DNA from: Clostridia bacterium
Lineage (GTDB): Bacteria; Bacillota; Clostridia; Oscillospirales; CAG-272
DNA length: 64,000 nt
Direction: 5' to 3'
NCBI GenBank assembly: GCA_017428635.1
Contig: JAFRQK010000044.1
Coordinates: 62,001 to 126,000 of the forward strand
Shown here: one piece after another, positions 35,505 through 42,910 of the stretch
Layout: every line of letters starts with the position of its first letter
How positions within the stretch are numbered: position 1 is the first letter of the stretch
Translations under genes and position numbers: made by a program
Notes under the pieces: model-generated
Told to the model about the DNA's origin: nothing
Databases searched by the model: none
The model's input: the letters and a program-made list of their open reading frames with translations, nothing else

Positions 35505-36569
35505 ATGAAAAAACTGAGTTTCTCGTTCTGCGTCCTTTTCTTCTCCGCGCTCCTCGCGCTCGGGATCGCGTCGCTCGCCCTGCCGGGGAACACGTTTTCA
35601 GAACTTGAGAACAGGACGCTGAAGACGGCGTCCGCCGTGTCCTCAGACGTGTTAGGAGGCAGATTCCAGTCCGATCTCGAGGACGCCGTGAGCGATCAGT
35701 TCCTCCTCCGGTACGGATGCGTCACGCTCGGAACGGAGATCAAGTATCTGTCCGGGAGGCGCGATATCTGCGGCGCGTACGTCTGCCGGGGCAGACTGAT
35801 CCGCAAAGTCGCCGAATCCGACGTATCGTACGGCGAGATCTCGGCTCACGCGGAAAAATACGCCCGCGCGGCGGACCGCGCGGGGATACCGCTCGCCGCT
35901 GTCGTCGTGCCGTCCGCATCCGTCGTTCTGCGCGGAGAGCTGCCCTACGGCGCGGAAGTATTCGACTCGGATCGGGCGACGGCTCTGATCTCAGAGGCGA
36001 TACCGGATACGCTCGACCTGAGGACGGCCGTCGCGTGGGACACGGACTGCTTTTACCGCACCGACCACCACTGGACCGCGCGCGGCGCGTATCTGGCGTA
36101 CCGGGCGTGGCGCGAATATCGAGGCGAGACGCCGCGAGAGATCGAAGAGTTTTCGCTCGAGACCGTGACAGGGGATTTCTACGGCTCGCTTTACTCTAAG
36201 GCGCCGCTCGGAGGGATCGCCCCCGATACGATAGAGATCCCCGAGATCCCCGACGGCGTGACCGTCACGGCGGACGGAAAAGAGATCGGCGTATACGACC
36301 GCGGGGCGCTTTCCGAGAAGGACAAATACAAGATCTTCTTCGGCGGCAACCACGGAGTGCTCACGATAGAAAATCCCGCCGCGGCGGGGAAGGGGACGCT
36401 GCTCGTCGTCAAGGACTCGTTTGCCAATTCGCTCGTCCCGTTCCTGATCGGAGATCACGAAAAGATCGTCATGATCGACGAACGGTACGCGACGGTCGAC
36501 ATCGCCTCGCTCGCCACAGAAACAGGCGCCGGCGAGATAGTAATAATAAAAGAAGGAGCGTTTTTCTAA
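35505..36569 (+). CDS. DHHW (AlgJ-like) SGNH-fold protein, partner of the MBOAT acyltransferase
   Basis: 354 residues. The N-terminal signal anchor (1-28) is followed by an extracytoplasmic domain with the eponymous motif CFYRTDHHWTARGAYLAYRA (Asp-His-His-Trp) and a late LLVVKDSFANSLVPFLIGDH holding the Ser of the SGNH fold. These proteins receive acetyl groups from the MBOAT partner and pass them to the polysaccharide. AGGAG precedes the ATG. Its 3' end overlaps the convergent GME-fold gene by 4 nt, inside a shared terminator hairpin. Confidence 0.88.
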   Translation: MKKLSFSFCVLFFSALLALGIASLALPGNTFSELENRTLKTASAVSSDVLGGRFQSDLEDAVSDQFLLRYGCVTLGTEIKYLSGRRDICGAYVCRGRLIRKVAESDVSYGEISAHAEKYARAADRAGIPLAAVVVPSASVVLRGELPYGAEVFDSDRATALISEAIPDTLDLRTAVAWDTDCFYRTDHHWTARGAYLAYRAWREYRGETPREIEEFSLETVTGDFYGSLYSKAPLGGIAPDTIEIPEIPDGVTVTADGKEIGVYDRGALSEKDKYKIFFGGNHGVLTIENPAAAGKGTLLVVKDSFANSLVPFLIGDHEKIVMIDERYATVDIASLATETGAGEIVIIKEGAFF

Positions 36570-36578
36570 ACGCTCCTT
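36553..36578. terminator. Bidirectional terminator spanning both convergent stop codons
   Basis: AAGGAGCGTTT pairs perfectly with AAACGCTCCTT around TTCT. The stop of the DHHW gene and the stop of the minus-strand GME-fold gene both lie in the loop and 3' arm. Downstream of it the plus strand has ATCGTTTT and the minus strand CTTTTATTATT. Confidence 0.75.
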
Positions 36579-37294
36579 ATCGTTTTCAATCCTCCGAGAT
36601 CGATCAGCGGGTCATCACCGAGGCATACGAATTTATATCCCGCGTCCGCGATCCGTTTTGCGATCGCTTCGCCGTCCGGATGGGAAAACAGATCGCCGAA
36701 GAAGAAAACGCGGTCGCCTACGACGCCCGACGCGCCGCCGATGAAGCCCGTCCCGTAACCGGGGAGGGATATGCCTCCCGCCGATATCACGAGCGGGTCG
36801 AGACCCTCCGCGTCCGCCGCCGCGGCGAGCGACGGGTCCGCGGTGATGAAGAATCCGGCCGCGGCGAGGCACGAGCACGCGGCGTACCCCTGCCTGACGT
36901 TGACAAGGCGAAGCCCCCGGCGTCCGGCGAGCTTTACGACCTCCGGCGCGGCGTGCGCCTCAAGGCAGAATAAAGTGTCTCCCGCGACGGCGCAGTTCAG
37001 CGCGATATCGTCGGGGTAATCCTTTCCTCTCTTCGCACGTGATGCGACCGGTTCGATCCCGGTCTTTTCTTTTATCCCGGCGGCGATCTCGGGATACGTT
37101 TCGAGATATTCCGCGGGCATCACGACGGAGTCCCCGAGGACGAAGGCGATCATATCGGGATGAGCCGCGACGGGTTCGGGCAGGGCGGGGTCCGGCGGCA
37201 GATAAAGGACGTCGTACCCGCCGCCGAGTTCCGTCTCAAACCGACGCTTCATCACCTCGGGCATCCCGTCCGACGCGAGGATCAGATGAGCCAT
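36566..37294 (-). CDS. DUF6873-like GME-fold protein
   Basis: 242 residues, apparently cytosolic. By memory it matches the clostridial family annotated as DUF6873 GME fold (the guanidino-group-modifying fold of arginine deiminase and dimethylargininase). It has NVRQGYAACSCLAAAGFFIT with a Cys pair, FITADPSLAAAADAEG, and ISLPGYGTGFIGGASGVVG followed by DRVFFFGDLFSHPDG. The reaction is unknown, and whether the catalytic Cys/His of the fold is intact cannot be decided by eye. The start is ATG 37294, with GGAGG 6 nt upstream; the upstream reading of 52 extra codons runs through a repeat element. Confidence 0.65.
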   Translation of the reverse strand: MAHLILASDGMPEVMKRRFETELGGGYDVLYLPPDPALPEPVAAHPDMIAFVLGDSVVMPAEYLETYPEIAAGIKEKTGIEPVASRAKRGKDYPDDIALNCAVAGDTLFCLEAHAAPEVVKLAGRRGLRLVNVRQGYAACSCLAAAGFFITADPSLAAAADAEGLDPLVISAGGISLPGYGTGFIGGASGVVGDRVFFFGDLFSHPDGEAIAKRIADAGYKFVCLGDDPLIDLGGLKTIRSV

Positions 37295-37349
37295 TATAAA
37301 CCTCCGAATTATCCGAAATGAATGCGCCTGCGGGCGAGATCTGAGGTAC

Positions 37350-37452
37350 GGACGGCAGAGTGCCGTCCCTACAGGGTATAATGACGGTTTTCGGTATGAT
37401 CCGGACAAGCGCAAATGCGTAAAATGTCCGTAGGGATGCCTCGCAGGCATCC
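37350..37452. repeat. CCCTAC-ended inverted hairpin element, copy 1
   Basis: The left arm is a hairpin, GGACGGCA/TGCCGTCC, followed by CTACAG. The right arm is GTAGGG running into the hairpin GGATGCCT/AGGCATCC. The arms face each other across about 55 nt. The same plan with different stems occurs at 47783-47859. No coding capacity is seen. It resembles a miniature inverted-repeat or REP-like element. Confidence 0.6.
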
Positions 37453-37459
37453 GCGCCGA

Positions 37460-37492
37460 AAAAGAAAACTCCCTTTCGTAGAAAGGGAGTTT
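37460..37492 (-). terminator. rpmB terminator
   Basis: Minus strand AAACTCCCTTTC pairs with GAAAGGGAGTTT around TAC and is followed by a T-rich run. Confidence 0.85.
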
Positions 37493-37505
37493 AATCGGTC
37501 AATTC

Positions 37506-37691
37506 TTATGCGCGGGAGACTTTTCCCGAACGCAGACATCTGGAACAAACGTTAACGGTTTTGTGAGTTCCGTCGACGACGACTCTTACCCGTCTGATAT
37601 TCGGCTTCCACATTCTGTTGGTCTTGCGGTGTGAGTGGGAGTCGTTGTGACCGAAGGAGACTCCTTTTCCGCAGACAGAGCATTTTGCCAT
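37506..37691 (-). CDS. rpmB: 50S ribosomal protein L28
   Basis: 61 residues. It begins MAKCSVCGKGVSFGHNDSHS, and has RKTNRMWKPNIRRVRVVVDG in the middle. The CxxC near residue 4 and CSRC near residue 53 make this the zinc-binding (C+) form. GGAGG lies 11 nt upstream of the ATG. It is a single-gene unit with its own promoter and terminator. Confidence 0.97.
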   Translation of the reverse strand: MAKCSVCGKGVSFGHNDSHSHRKTNRMWKPNIRRVRVVVDGTHKTVNVCSRCLRSGKVSRA

Positions 37692-37748
37692 GATTTACAC
37701 CTCCGTCTATGTTAAATGAATATCGTACTTCAAAAATCGGCAAGGGAT

Positions 37749-37777
37749 ATTATAACATATTGAAAATATAAATGCAA
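37749..37777 (-). promoter_or_regulatory. Sigma-A promoter of rpmB
   Basis: Minus strand TTGCAT (37772-37777), 17-bp spacer, TATAAT (37749-37754) preceded by TGT. Confidence 0.85.
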
Positions 37778-37840
37778 GAGAAATTTTTATTTTTTTTATT
37801 CTTCTCCCCGAAGCGCCCGAAACGGTAACTTTTGACTTTT

Positions 37841-38132
37841 ATGAATTGACGGCAAATCCGTCGTGAATTGCGCTTCGCGCATGAATTCTCGCGTTTTGCC
37901 GTCGGCAAAACGCTCCGTGAATTGAATTGCGCCCTTAGCAATTCAATTTATGGAAACCGCAGTAAAGTTCTCGTCCCGGTGAAGCCGGGTGAAATGGGTT
38001 GGGTCCCATTTCAAGAGAACTTTATCCTGCTTGCGGAGCAAGCAGACGTGACCGAAGGTCAATTCATGCCCGGAACGGGCAATTCATGCGCCGCAAGGCG
38101 CAATTCATTTCCTGCGCGGATTATACCGCGCA
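37841..38132. repeat. Array of short hairpins with GAATT/AATTC linkers, array 1
   Basis: No gene. Successive perfect stems are GACGG/CCGTC, GCGC/GCGC, GCGTTTTGCCG/CGGCAAAACGC, AATTGC/GCAATT, CTGCTTGC/GCAAGCAG, GCCCG/CGGGC and GCGCC/GGCGC. The outer stems are joined by TGAATTG, ATGAATTC or CAATTCATG linkers. In the middle TAAAGTTCTC (37963-37972) pairs with GAGAACTTTA (38015-38024) and encloses two hairpins, a three-way-junction shape. The final CCTGCGCGG/CCGCGCAGG hairpin (38111-38133) probably terminates the minus-strand GH172 gene. A second array of the same style is at 50611-50916. Confidence 0.7.
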
Positions 38133-38137
38133 GGATC

Positions 38138-39232
38138 TCACATATACGTCGCCAGACGTCTGCCCGTTTTTGACGGCGGACGGGGAAGACGCTCGTCCGG
38201 CGGGGGCAGAGGATCGAAGCTCTTGTCCGAGTGCGGCTCGGACTGATACCAGTACGCCGTCACGGCGAAATCGTCCGATCTGTCGTTCGCGTGGCCGTGC
38301 TCGATGGAAACTCTGATCTTCTCGCGAAAAGGTATCGGGTCGGCGACGTGGAACCGGTACACGGCGACTTTTCCGTTGCAGTTGTGCGCGCGCAGGAAGA
38401 ATTTGTCCTCGCACCACGACTCGCCGCTGAACGGCGCGGTCGTCGACTGCATACCCCACGCGTGGCAGAAATAGTCCTCGCTTCCGGTGCCGTGCAGATC
38501 GGGCGGCCAGTCGCCGCCGCGCTCGCGCGTGCCTTCCGGGCGGTCGATGAAGATCATGTCGTCGCCCTCGCCCCACCATTCGCCGACGATATTGTCGATC
38601 GACATATTGACGCCGAGATAATTCCCCGCGCCCTCCGCGTAGAGGATGCGGAAATTGTATTCGTCGGTCAGGTTGTGCTCAGTGTCCGCGCCGGGAGGCG
38701 TCACGACGGGGTTCTCGCGCCGCCACGCGGCGTGGAACGTGAACGTGTCCTCGGGCAGGGAGTCGTACTCCCGCCAGTCGACGTAAAAGTAGAGCAGAAC
38801 CTCGGCGTCCGTCCCGTTCTCAAACTCGATCCGCGCGGACCGTCTGAACGGCATCGGGACCCAGCAGTTGAGCGCGACGCCCTCGCCCTGCCTCGTCTCG
38901 TCGTTCACAGAGGTCGAGAAGCAGACGTTCGACATCGTATAGGACTGGCTGTGGCCGAGGCAGAAAAAGTCGCCCAGCGGGCACTCGACGGAGGGAGAAT
39001 CCTCGCCGTCCCACCACATGCGGACCGTGCATCTGCGCAGATAATAAGGGTCGTCCGTAATGACCGCCATCCAGATGTGGCGCACCTCTCCCGCCGCCGT
39101 GATATCCGCTATCGCGTGCGACGAATGAGCCGGAATATGAACTCTGTCGTCGTTGCCTCCCGTTCTGTCGTAACTGCTCTGCCGTCTCGCGCGGTAGGGA
39201 AGCGGACGGGTAAGATCGCTCAATACGTTCAT
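38138..39232 (-). CDS. DUF2961 / GH172-like protein
   Basis: 364 residues, no signal peptide. The DUF2961 family is now classed as GH172, whose members include difructose-anhydride and D-arabinofuranoside-active enzymes. The conserved block here is DLHGTGSEDYFCHAWGMQST, with DNIVGEWWGEGDDMIF before it and VAVYRFHVADPIPFREKIRV after it. It is probably an intracellular furanosidase; the substrate is unknown. The start is ATG 39232 with GGAGG 8 nt upstream; an in-frame ATG 6 nt earlier is too close to the RBS. It is a single gene under a consensus promoter. Confidence 0.82.
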   Translation of the reverse strand: MNVLSDLTRPLPYRARRQSSYDRTGGNDDRVHIPAHSSHAIADITAAGEVRHIWMAVITDDPYYLRRCTVRMWWDGEDSPSVECPLGDFFCLGHSQSYTMSNVCFSTSVNDETRQGEGVALNCWVPMPFRRSARIEFENGTDAEVLLYFYVDWREYDSLPEDTFTFHAAWRRENPVVTPPGADTEHNLTDEYNFRILYAEGAGNYLGVNMSIDNIVGEWWGEGDDMIFIDRPEGTRERGGDWPPDLHGTGSEDYFCHAWGMQSTTAPFSGESWCEDKFFLRAHNCNGKVAVYRFHVADPIPFREKIRVSIEHGHANDRSDDFAVTAYWYQSEPHSDKSFDPLPPPDERLPRPPSKTGRRLATYM

Positions 39233-39263
39233 TATCATAACCTCCGTCGGTTTTTCCGAATCA

Positions 39264-39292
39264 ATGATACAACAAAAGCCGAGGCGTGTCAA
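39264..39292 (-). promoter_or_regulatory. Sigma-A promoter of the GH172-like gene
   Basis: Minus strand TTGACA (39287-39292), 17-bp spacer, TATCAT (39264-39269). Confidence 0.8.
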
Positions 39293-39318
39293 CCGCTTGA
39301 AATTTCGCGATTTTACTA

Positions 39319-39347
39319 TTGACATCCCTTTTATAATGTGATAGAAT
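39319..39347 (+). promoter_or_regulatory. Sigma-A promoter of the tRNA-Pro unit
   Basis: TTGACA (39319-39324), 17-bp spacer, TAGAAT (39342-39347). Initiation near 39354 falls just before the tRNA-like remnant, about 185 nt before the intact tRNA. Confidence 0.8.
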
Positions 39348-39356
39348 ACCATAGTC

Positions 39357-39525
39357 CGGGGTGTGGCTCAGTTCGATAGCTCGGAGGGCGAGCGCCGCCG
39401 GGGGCGGGGTAAGCGAGCCCGACCGAGGCGCAGAAACAAGGAGCGATGCGACCGGCAGGGAGAAGCGCGACTATGTTTCAAGAGTAAGCCCGGGTTCGGG
39501 ACCTTGGTCCGGAATACAAAAAAAG
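39357..39525 (+). pseudogene. Interrupted tRNA-Pro-like sequence upstream of the real tRNA
   Basis: The first 19 nt (CGGGGTGTGGCTCAGTTCG) are identical to the 5' end of the tRNA-Pro at 39539. The match then breaks and about 110 nt of very GC-rich unrelated sequence follow. A block GGTTCGGGACC identical to the anticodon arm then reappears near 39494-39504, before GGTCCGG and ATACAAA, which recall the tRNA 3' end. It cannot fold as a tRNA without removing the insert. It is either a duplicated tRNA broken by insertion, or a leader shared with the tRNA transcript. Confidence 0.55.
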
Positions 39526-39538
39526 AACAAAATAATAT

Positions 39539-39612
39539 CGGGGTGTGGCTCAGTTCGGTAGAGCGCTTGGTTCGGGACCAAGAGGCCGCTGGTTCAAATC
39601 CAGTCACTCCGA
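39539..39612 (+). tRNA. tRNA-Pro (anticodon CGG)
   Basis: 74 nt. The acceptor stem CGGGGTG/CACTCCG has one G-T pair and discriminator A. The D arm contains GGCTCAGTTCGGTAGAGC. The anticodon arm CTTGG-TTCGGGA-CCAAG gives anticodon CGG followed by G37. The T arm is CTGG-TTCAAAT-CCAG. CCA is not encoded. It reads CCG codons, which are frequent in this GC-rich genome. A terminator follows at once. Confidence 0.95.
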
Positions 39613-39619
39613 TACAAAA

Positions 39620-39644
39620 GGCGAGGCAGATGCCTCGCCTTTTT
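39620..39644 (+). terminator. Terminator of the tRNA-Pro unit
   Basis: GGCGAGGCA pairs with TGCCTCGCC around GA, followed by five T. Confidence 0.9.
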
Positions 39645-39701
39645 CGTATCTGTTCATTTAACGTAACTCGTAAACAAAAGATTTGCCTCGATCCCGTGAT
39701 A

Positions 39702-40256
39702 TCACGCTTTTGCCTTGATATCCTCAGCGCACTTTTTCAGGTCCGCGTCAAAACCGTATTCGTTGCCCACAACGAAATCGGCTTTTCCCTTTTGCGGCAG
39801 GCAGTATTCCTTTTCTCTGTATCTTGCGCACTTGAGATAATACTCCCCGATCTCCTCGACGGAGAACCCCATTAGTTTCACGTTCCGGGCGATCCGTCTG
39901 AAAAGGCACGTCTCGGTCGAAGCGTCCGTGTAAACGACGTAATCGAGCAGTTCGCAGAGCTCCGGACAGGTCAGAATAATGCACCCCTCGACGATGAGAA
40001 ACCCCGGCTCTTTCTTCTTTTCTTCGACCGTTCTCACGAGAGCGGCGTAGTCGACTGAATCCGGACTGTTCCAGTCCGGGTATTCCTTCCCGTCCGCGGG
40101 CGATATCATCGTCGGCAGCTCGCTTTTGAAAAAGCGGTCCGAAGAGAGAACCTCGCATCCGAGCATTCCGGCGAGCTTACCTGCAATTGTCGATTTACCC
40201 GACCCGGACGGTCCGCAAATACCTATAACAAACGGTTTCATAACGTCTTCGGTCAT
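39702..40256 (-). CDS. Uridine-kinase-like P-loop NTPase, second of a tandem pair
   Basis: 184 residues. Walker A is GICGPSGSGKSTIAGKLAG; the following SSDRFFKSELPT and FLIVEGCIILTCPELCELLD resemble the uridine kinase/nicotinamide riboside kinase fold. The late segment CARYREKEYCLPQKGKADFV corresponds to the lid region. The substrate (nucleoside or other alcohol) is not determined. The start is ATG 40256, overlapping the upstream gene's stop (ATGA), which implies coupling; an internal Met (MKPFVIG) lacks an RBS. It is clearly diverged from its neighbour. Confidence 0.75.
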   Translation of the reverse strand: MTEDVMKPFVIGICGPSGSGKSTIAGKLAGMLGCEVLSSDRFFKSELPTMISPADGKEYPDWNSPDSVDYAALVRTVEEKKKEPGFLIVEGCIILTCPELCELLDYVVYTDASTETCLFRRIARNVKLMGFSVEEIGEYYLKCARYREKEYCLPQKGKADFVVGNEYGFDADLKKCAEDIKAKA

Positions 40257-40810
40257 TCTTTCCCGACCCATCCTGCAATCATCTCTGCCGCTTTTGTCGT
40301 GTCGCCCGCGCCGTTCACGATAATATCCGCCGCCCATTTCGTCGGCTCGACGTACTGTTCGTGGCGGAAGCGGACCATATCGAGATAGACCGCCGAAATC
40401 TTGTCGAAGGAGAGTCCCCACTCCATGTTTCGGCGCAGCCGCCGGACGATCCTCTCGTCGGCGGCGCAGTCGACGAAGACGCGCAGGCCGAGGCGGTCCT
40501 TTATCTTCTCGTCCCACAGGACAAGAAGCCCTTCGGCGATCACGACGTCGGTTTTTTCGTCCGCCGCGGCGGCGTCGAACTCCGCGCGGAACGCGTCGAG
40601 GTCGACGGTGTCCGGACAGTTGTCGTCGACGTAGATTTTTCCGCTTATATGAGATGCGACGTGCGGGCGGTCCTCCTCGGGACGGAAGAACTGATCCATA
40701 TGGATCGTTCTTACGGAAAACCCGTCGCTCTCGAGTTTTTCAGCCAATTTATCGGTAAATGTTGTTTTTCCGCTCGCCGTTCCACCGGCGATACCGATTA
40801 TTTTTTTCAT
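40253..40810 (-). CDS. Uridine kinase-like protein
   Basis: 185 residues. Walker A is GIAGGTASGKTTFTDKLAEK. Other segments are TIHMDQFFRPEEDRPHVASH, NCPDTVDLDAFRAEFDAA, VVIAEGLLVLWDEKIKDRLG and the arginine-rich lid DERIVRRLRRNMEWGLSFDK. This is the uridine/cytidine kinase superfamily, slightly shorter than E. coli Udk (213). It probably phosphorylates a nucleoside; uridine is the default inference. It lies first in a two-gene unit with a paralogue that overlaps by 4 nt. GGAGG stands 10 nt before ATG. Confidence 0.78.
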   Translation of the reverse strand: MKKIIGIAGGTASGKTTFTDKLAEKLESDGFSVRTIHMDQFFRPEEDRPHVASHISGKIYVDDNCPDTVDLDAFRAEFDAAAADEKTDVVIAEGLLVLWDEKIKDRLGLRVFVDCAADERIVRRLRRNMEWGLSFDKISAVYLDMVRFRHEQYVEPTKWAADIIVNGAGDTTKAAEMIAGWVGKE

Positions 40811-40843
40811 GATAATTTGCCCTCCGGCTGTGATTCCAAGCGC

Positions 40844-40872
40844 ATTTTAACATAAAAGCCCGCGTTTTTCAA
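40844..40872 (-). promoter_or_regulatory. Sigma-A promoter of the kinase pair
   Basis: Minus strand TTGAAA (40867-40872), 17-bp spacer ending TGT, TAAAAT (40844-40849). Confidence 0.75.
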
Positions 40873-40902
40873 TAAAGAGTCAGTTGAAATTTTTCATACA
40901 AG

Positions 40903-40945
40903 AAAAAAACCGGTGAAAACGGCATCGGGATGCTGTTTTCACCGG
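40903..40945 (-). terminator. Terminator of the tig-clpP-clpX operon
   Basis: Minus strand CCGGTGAAAAC...GCAT pairs with GATGC...GTTTTCACCGG, a stem of about 15 bp with one bulge, followed by seven T. Confidence 0.9.
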
Positions 40946-40955
40946 GTCTTTGTAC

Positions 40956-42230
40956 TTATTTCTTTATTATTCTCGGTTCTTTTTCTTCATTGATGCACTC
41001 GGCGGTGACGACCACTTCCGCGACGTCGTCGCGGGAGGGGACGGAGTACATGATCTCCGTCACGGTCTCCTCGATGATCGATCGCAGACCGCGCGCTCCG
41101 GTTCCGCGCTCTATCGCCTTTTCGGCGACGGCGCGCAGAGCGTCGTCCTCGAACGTGAGTTTCACGCCGTCCATCTCGAGGAGTTTCCGATACTGCTTCG
41201 TCAGGGAGTTTCTCGGCTCCTTGAGGATGCGAACGAGCGCGTCCGCGTCGAGCGCCTCGAGGCCGACGATGACGGGAAGACGGCCGACGAGCTCGGGAAT
41301 GAGACCGAACTTGACGATATCGTGGCTCGTCACGTCCTCAAAGATCTTGCGGGAGAGCTTCTCCTTCTTCGTCTTGACCTCTCCGCCGAATCCGATCGAC
41401 GCCGCGCCTCGCCGCGCCTCGATGATCTGATCGAGGTTGTCGAAAGCGCCACCGCAGATGAAGAGGATGTTCTCCGTATTGATCTGTATGAAATCCTGGT
41501 TCGGGTGCTTCCGTCCGCCCTGCGGAGGAACGTTCGAGACGGTCCCCTCGAGGATCTTCAGAAGCGCCTGCTGAACGCCCTCGCCCGACACGTCGCGCGT
41601 GATCGAGCGGTTTTCGCTGCGCCTGCTTATCTTGTCGATCTCGTCGATATAGATGATGCCGCGCTCCGCCGCCTCGATATCCCAGTCCGCCGCCTGGATC
41701 AGGCGCAGAAGGATATTTTCGACGTCCTCTCCGACGTAACCCGCCTCGGTCAGCGTCGTGGCGTCGGCGATCGCGAACGGCACGTCAAGCGTCTTCGCAA
41801 GCGTCTCGGCAAGGAACGTCTTGCCCACGCCGGTCGGACCGATCAGAAGCACGTTGCTCTTTTTGATCTCGACGTCGTCCGCGGGAGCGTCCTCTTTTTT
41901 CTTCGCCTTGCTCTGCGCGTCGGCGTATATGAGCCGCTTGTAGTGGTTGTAGACCGCGACGGACAGGGCGATCTTCGCCTTGTCCTGACCGATGACGTAC
42001 TCGTCGAGCGTCCTTTTGATCTCTTCGGGTTTCGGGAGGTTCTCCCTCGTGAGATCCTTTTTCTCAGACTGCGCGTGAACGTGATCGTAGATGATGTCGT
42101 TGCACGCGTCTATGCAGTTGTCGCAGATATAAAGACCGGTCGGGGACGGGATCAGGAACATCACCTGTCCCTCGCCCCTTCCGCAGAAGGAGCACGTCCG
42201 CTTTGGGGTCCCGCTGTTGTTTTCAGCCAT
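40956..42230 (-). CDS. clpX: ATP-dependent Clp protease ATP-binding subunit ClpX
   Basis: Unfoldase that feeds substrates to ClpP. 424 residues: N-terminal zinc-binding domain (CSFCGRGEG and [10 protein letters not shown]), Walker [20 protein letters not shown], pore loop [18 protein letters not shown], Walker [17 protein letters not shown], and [15 protein letters not shown] in the sensor domain. The ClpP-contact IGF loop is seen in [15 protein letters not shown]. The start is ATG 42230 with AAGGA upstream, placed because the Zn-finger begins 12 residues later. It starts 11 nt after clpP. Confidence 0.96.
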   Translation of the reverse strand: MAENNSGTPKRTCSFCGRGEGQVMFLIPSPTGLYICDNCIDACNDIIYDHVHAQSEKKDLTRENLPKPEEIKRTLDEYVIGQDKAKIALSVAVYNHYKRLIYADAQSKAKKKEDAPADDVEIKKSNVLLIGPTGVGKTFLAETLAKTLDVPFAIADATTLTEAGYVGEDVENILLRLIQAADWDIEAAERGIIYIDEIDKISRRSENRSITRDVSGEGVQQALLKILEGTVSNVPPQGGRKHPNQDFIQINTENILFICGGAFDNLDQIIEARRGAASIGFGGEVKTKKEKLSRKIFEDVTSHDIVKFGLIPELVGRLPVIVGLEALDADALVRILKEPRNSLTKQYRKLLEMDGVKLTFEDDALRAVAEKAIERGTGARGLRSIIEETVTEIMYSVPSRDDVAEVVVTAECINEEKEPRIIKK

Positions 42231-42241
42231 TGTTCGTTTCC

Positions 42242-42826
42242 TTACGCGTGATGAACGATAACGCGGTCGACGAGGCCGTATTCCTTCGCCGCCTCCGCGC
42301 TCATGAAGTTGTCTCTTTCCGTATCGGCGGCGATGACCTCGATCGGCTTGCCGGTGTTCTCGGCGAGGATGCGGTTCAGGGTCTCGCGCGTCTTGAGGAT
42401 GTGCTCGGCGTGGATCTTGATGTCGGACGCCTGACCCTGCGCTCCGCCGAGGGGCTGATGGATCATGATCTCGCTGTTCGGAAGGGCGTATCTCTTGCCC
42501 TTTGCGCCCGAGGACAGCAGGAACGCGCCCATGCTCGCCGCCATGCCGATGCACGTCGTCGAAACGTCGCACTTTACGAAATTCATCGTGTCGTAGATAG
42601 CCATGCCCGCGGTGACGGAGCCGCCGGGGCTGTTGATGTAAAGACTGATGTCCTTATCGGGGTCCTGCGCCTCGAGATAGAGGAGCTGCGCCACGACGAG
42701 CGACGCGGTGACGTCGTTCACCTCGTCCGCGAGAAATACGATCCTGTCGTTGAGAAGACGGGAGTAAATGTCGTAAGACCGCTCCCCTCTGTTTGTCTGT
42801 TCTACTACCATCGGAACAAGCGCCAT
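42242..42826 (-). CDS. clpP: ATP-dependent Clp protease proteolytic subunit
   Basis: Serine protease forming tetradecameric barrels. 194 residues. The catalytic Ser is in [20 protein letters not shown], His in [16 protein letters not shown], and Asp in [16 protein letters not shown]. It has the substrate loop [19 protein letters not shown]. The N-terminal [20 protein letters not shown] is the usual processed start. It is the second gene of tig-clpP-clpX, with GAAAGGA upstream. Confidence 0.97.
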   Translation of the reverse strand: MALVPMVVEQTNRGERSYDIYSRLLNDRIVFLADEVNDVTASLVVAQLLYLEAQDPDKDISLYINSPGGSVTAGMAIYDTMNFVKCDVSTTCIGMAASMGAFLLSSGAKGKRYALPNSEIMIHQPLGGAQGQASDIKIHAEHILKTRETLNRILAENTGKPIEVIAADTERDNFMSAEAAKEYGLVDRVIVHHA

Positions 42827-42910
42827 ATCAGTACCTTCCTTTCTCGTTTTACCGTTATACTCGTACCGCTGCCCCGCGAAACACGAGACAGCGGTAGATT
42901 ATATGCCTGA

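Noticed and set aside
34086-36569. Alginate acetylation operon
   Set aside because: The MBOAT and DHHW proteins resemble AlgI and AlgJ, but no alginate synthesis genes occur and the host is Gram-positive; the acceptor is left open.
37841-38132. CRISPR array
   Set aside because: The repeated units are hairpins with unequal stems and 8-nt linkers, not identical repeats of 23-40 nt with unique spacers, and no cas gene is nearby. The same holds for 50611-50916.
39368-39607. Minus-strand ORF with MTGFEPAASWSRTK-like start
   Set aside because: Well-known spurious peptide produced by reading the complement of tRNA-Pro.
42827-42910. Separate promoter for clpP-clpX in the tig-clpP gap
   Set aside because: A TATAAT-like box occurs just after the tig stop but without any -35 or extended -10; transcription from the tig promoter is the simpler reading.
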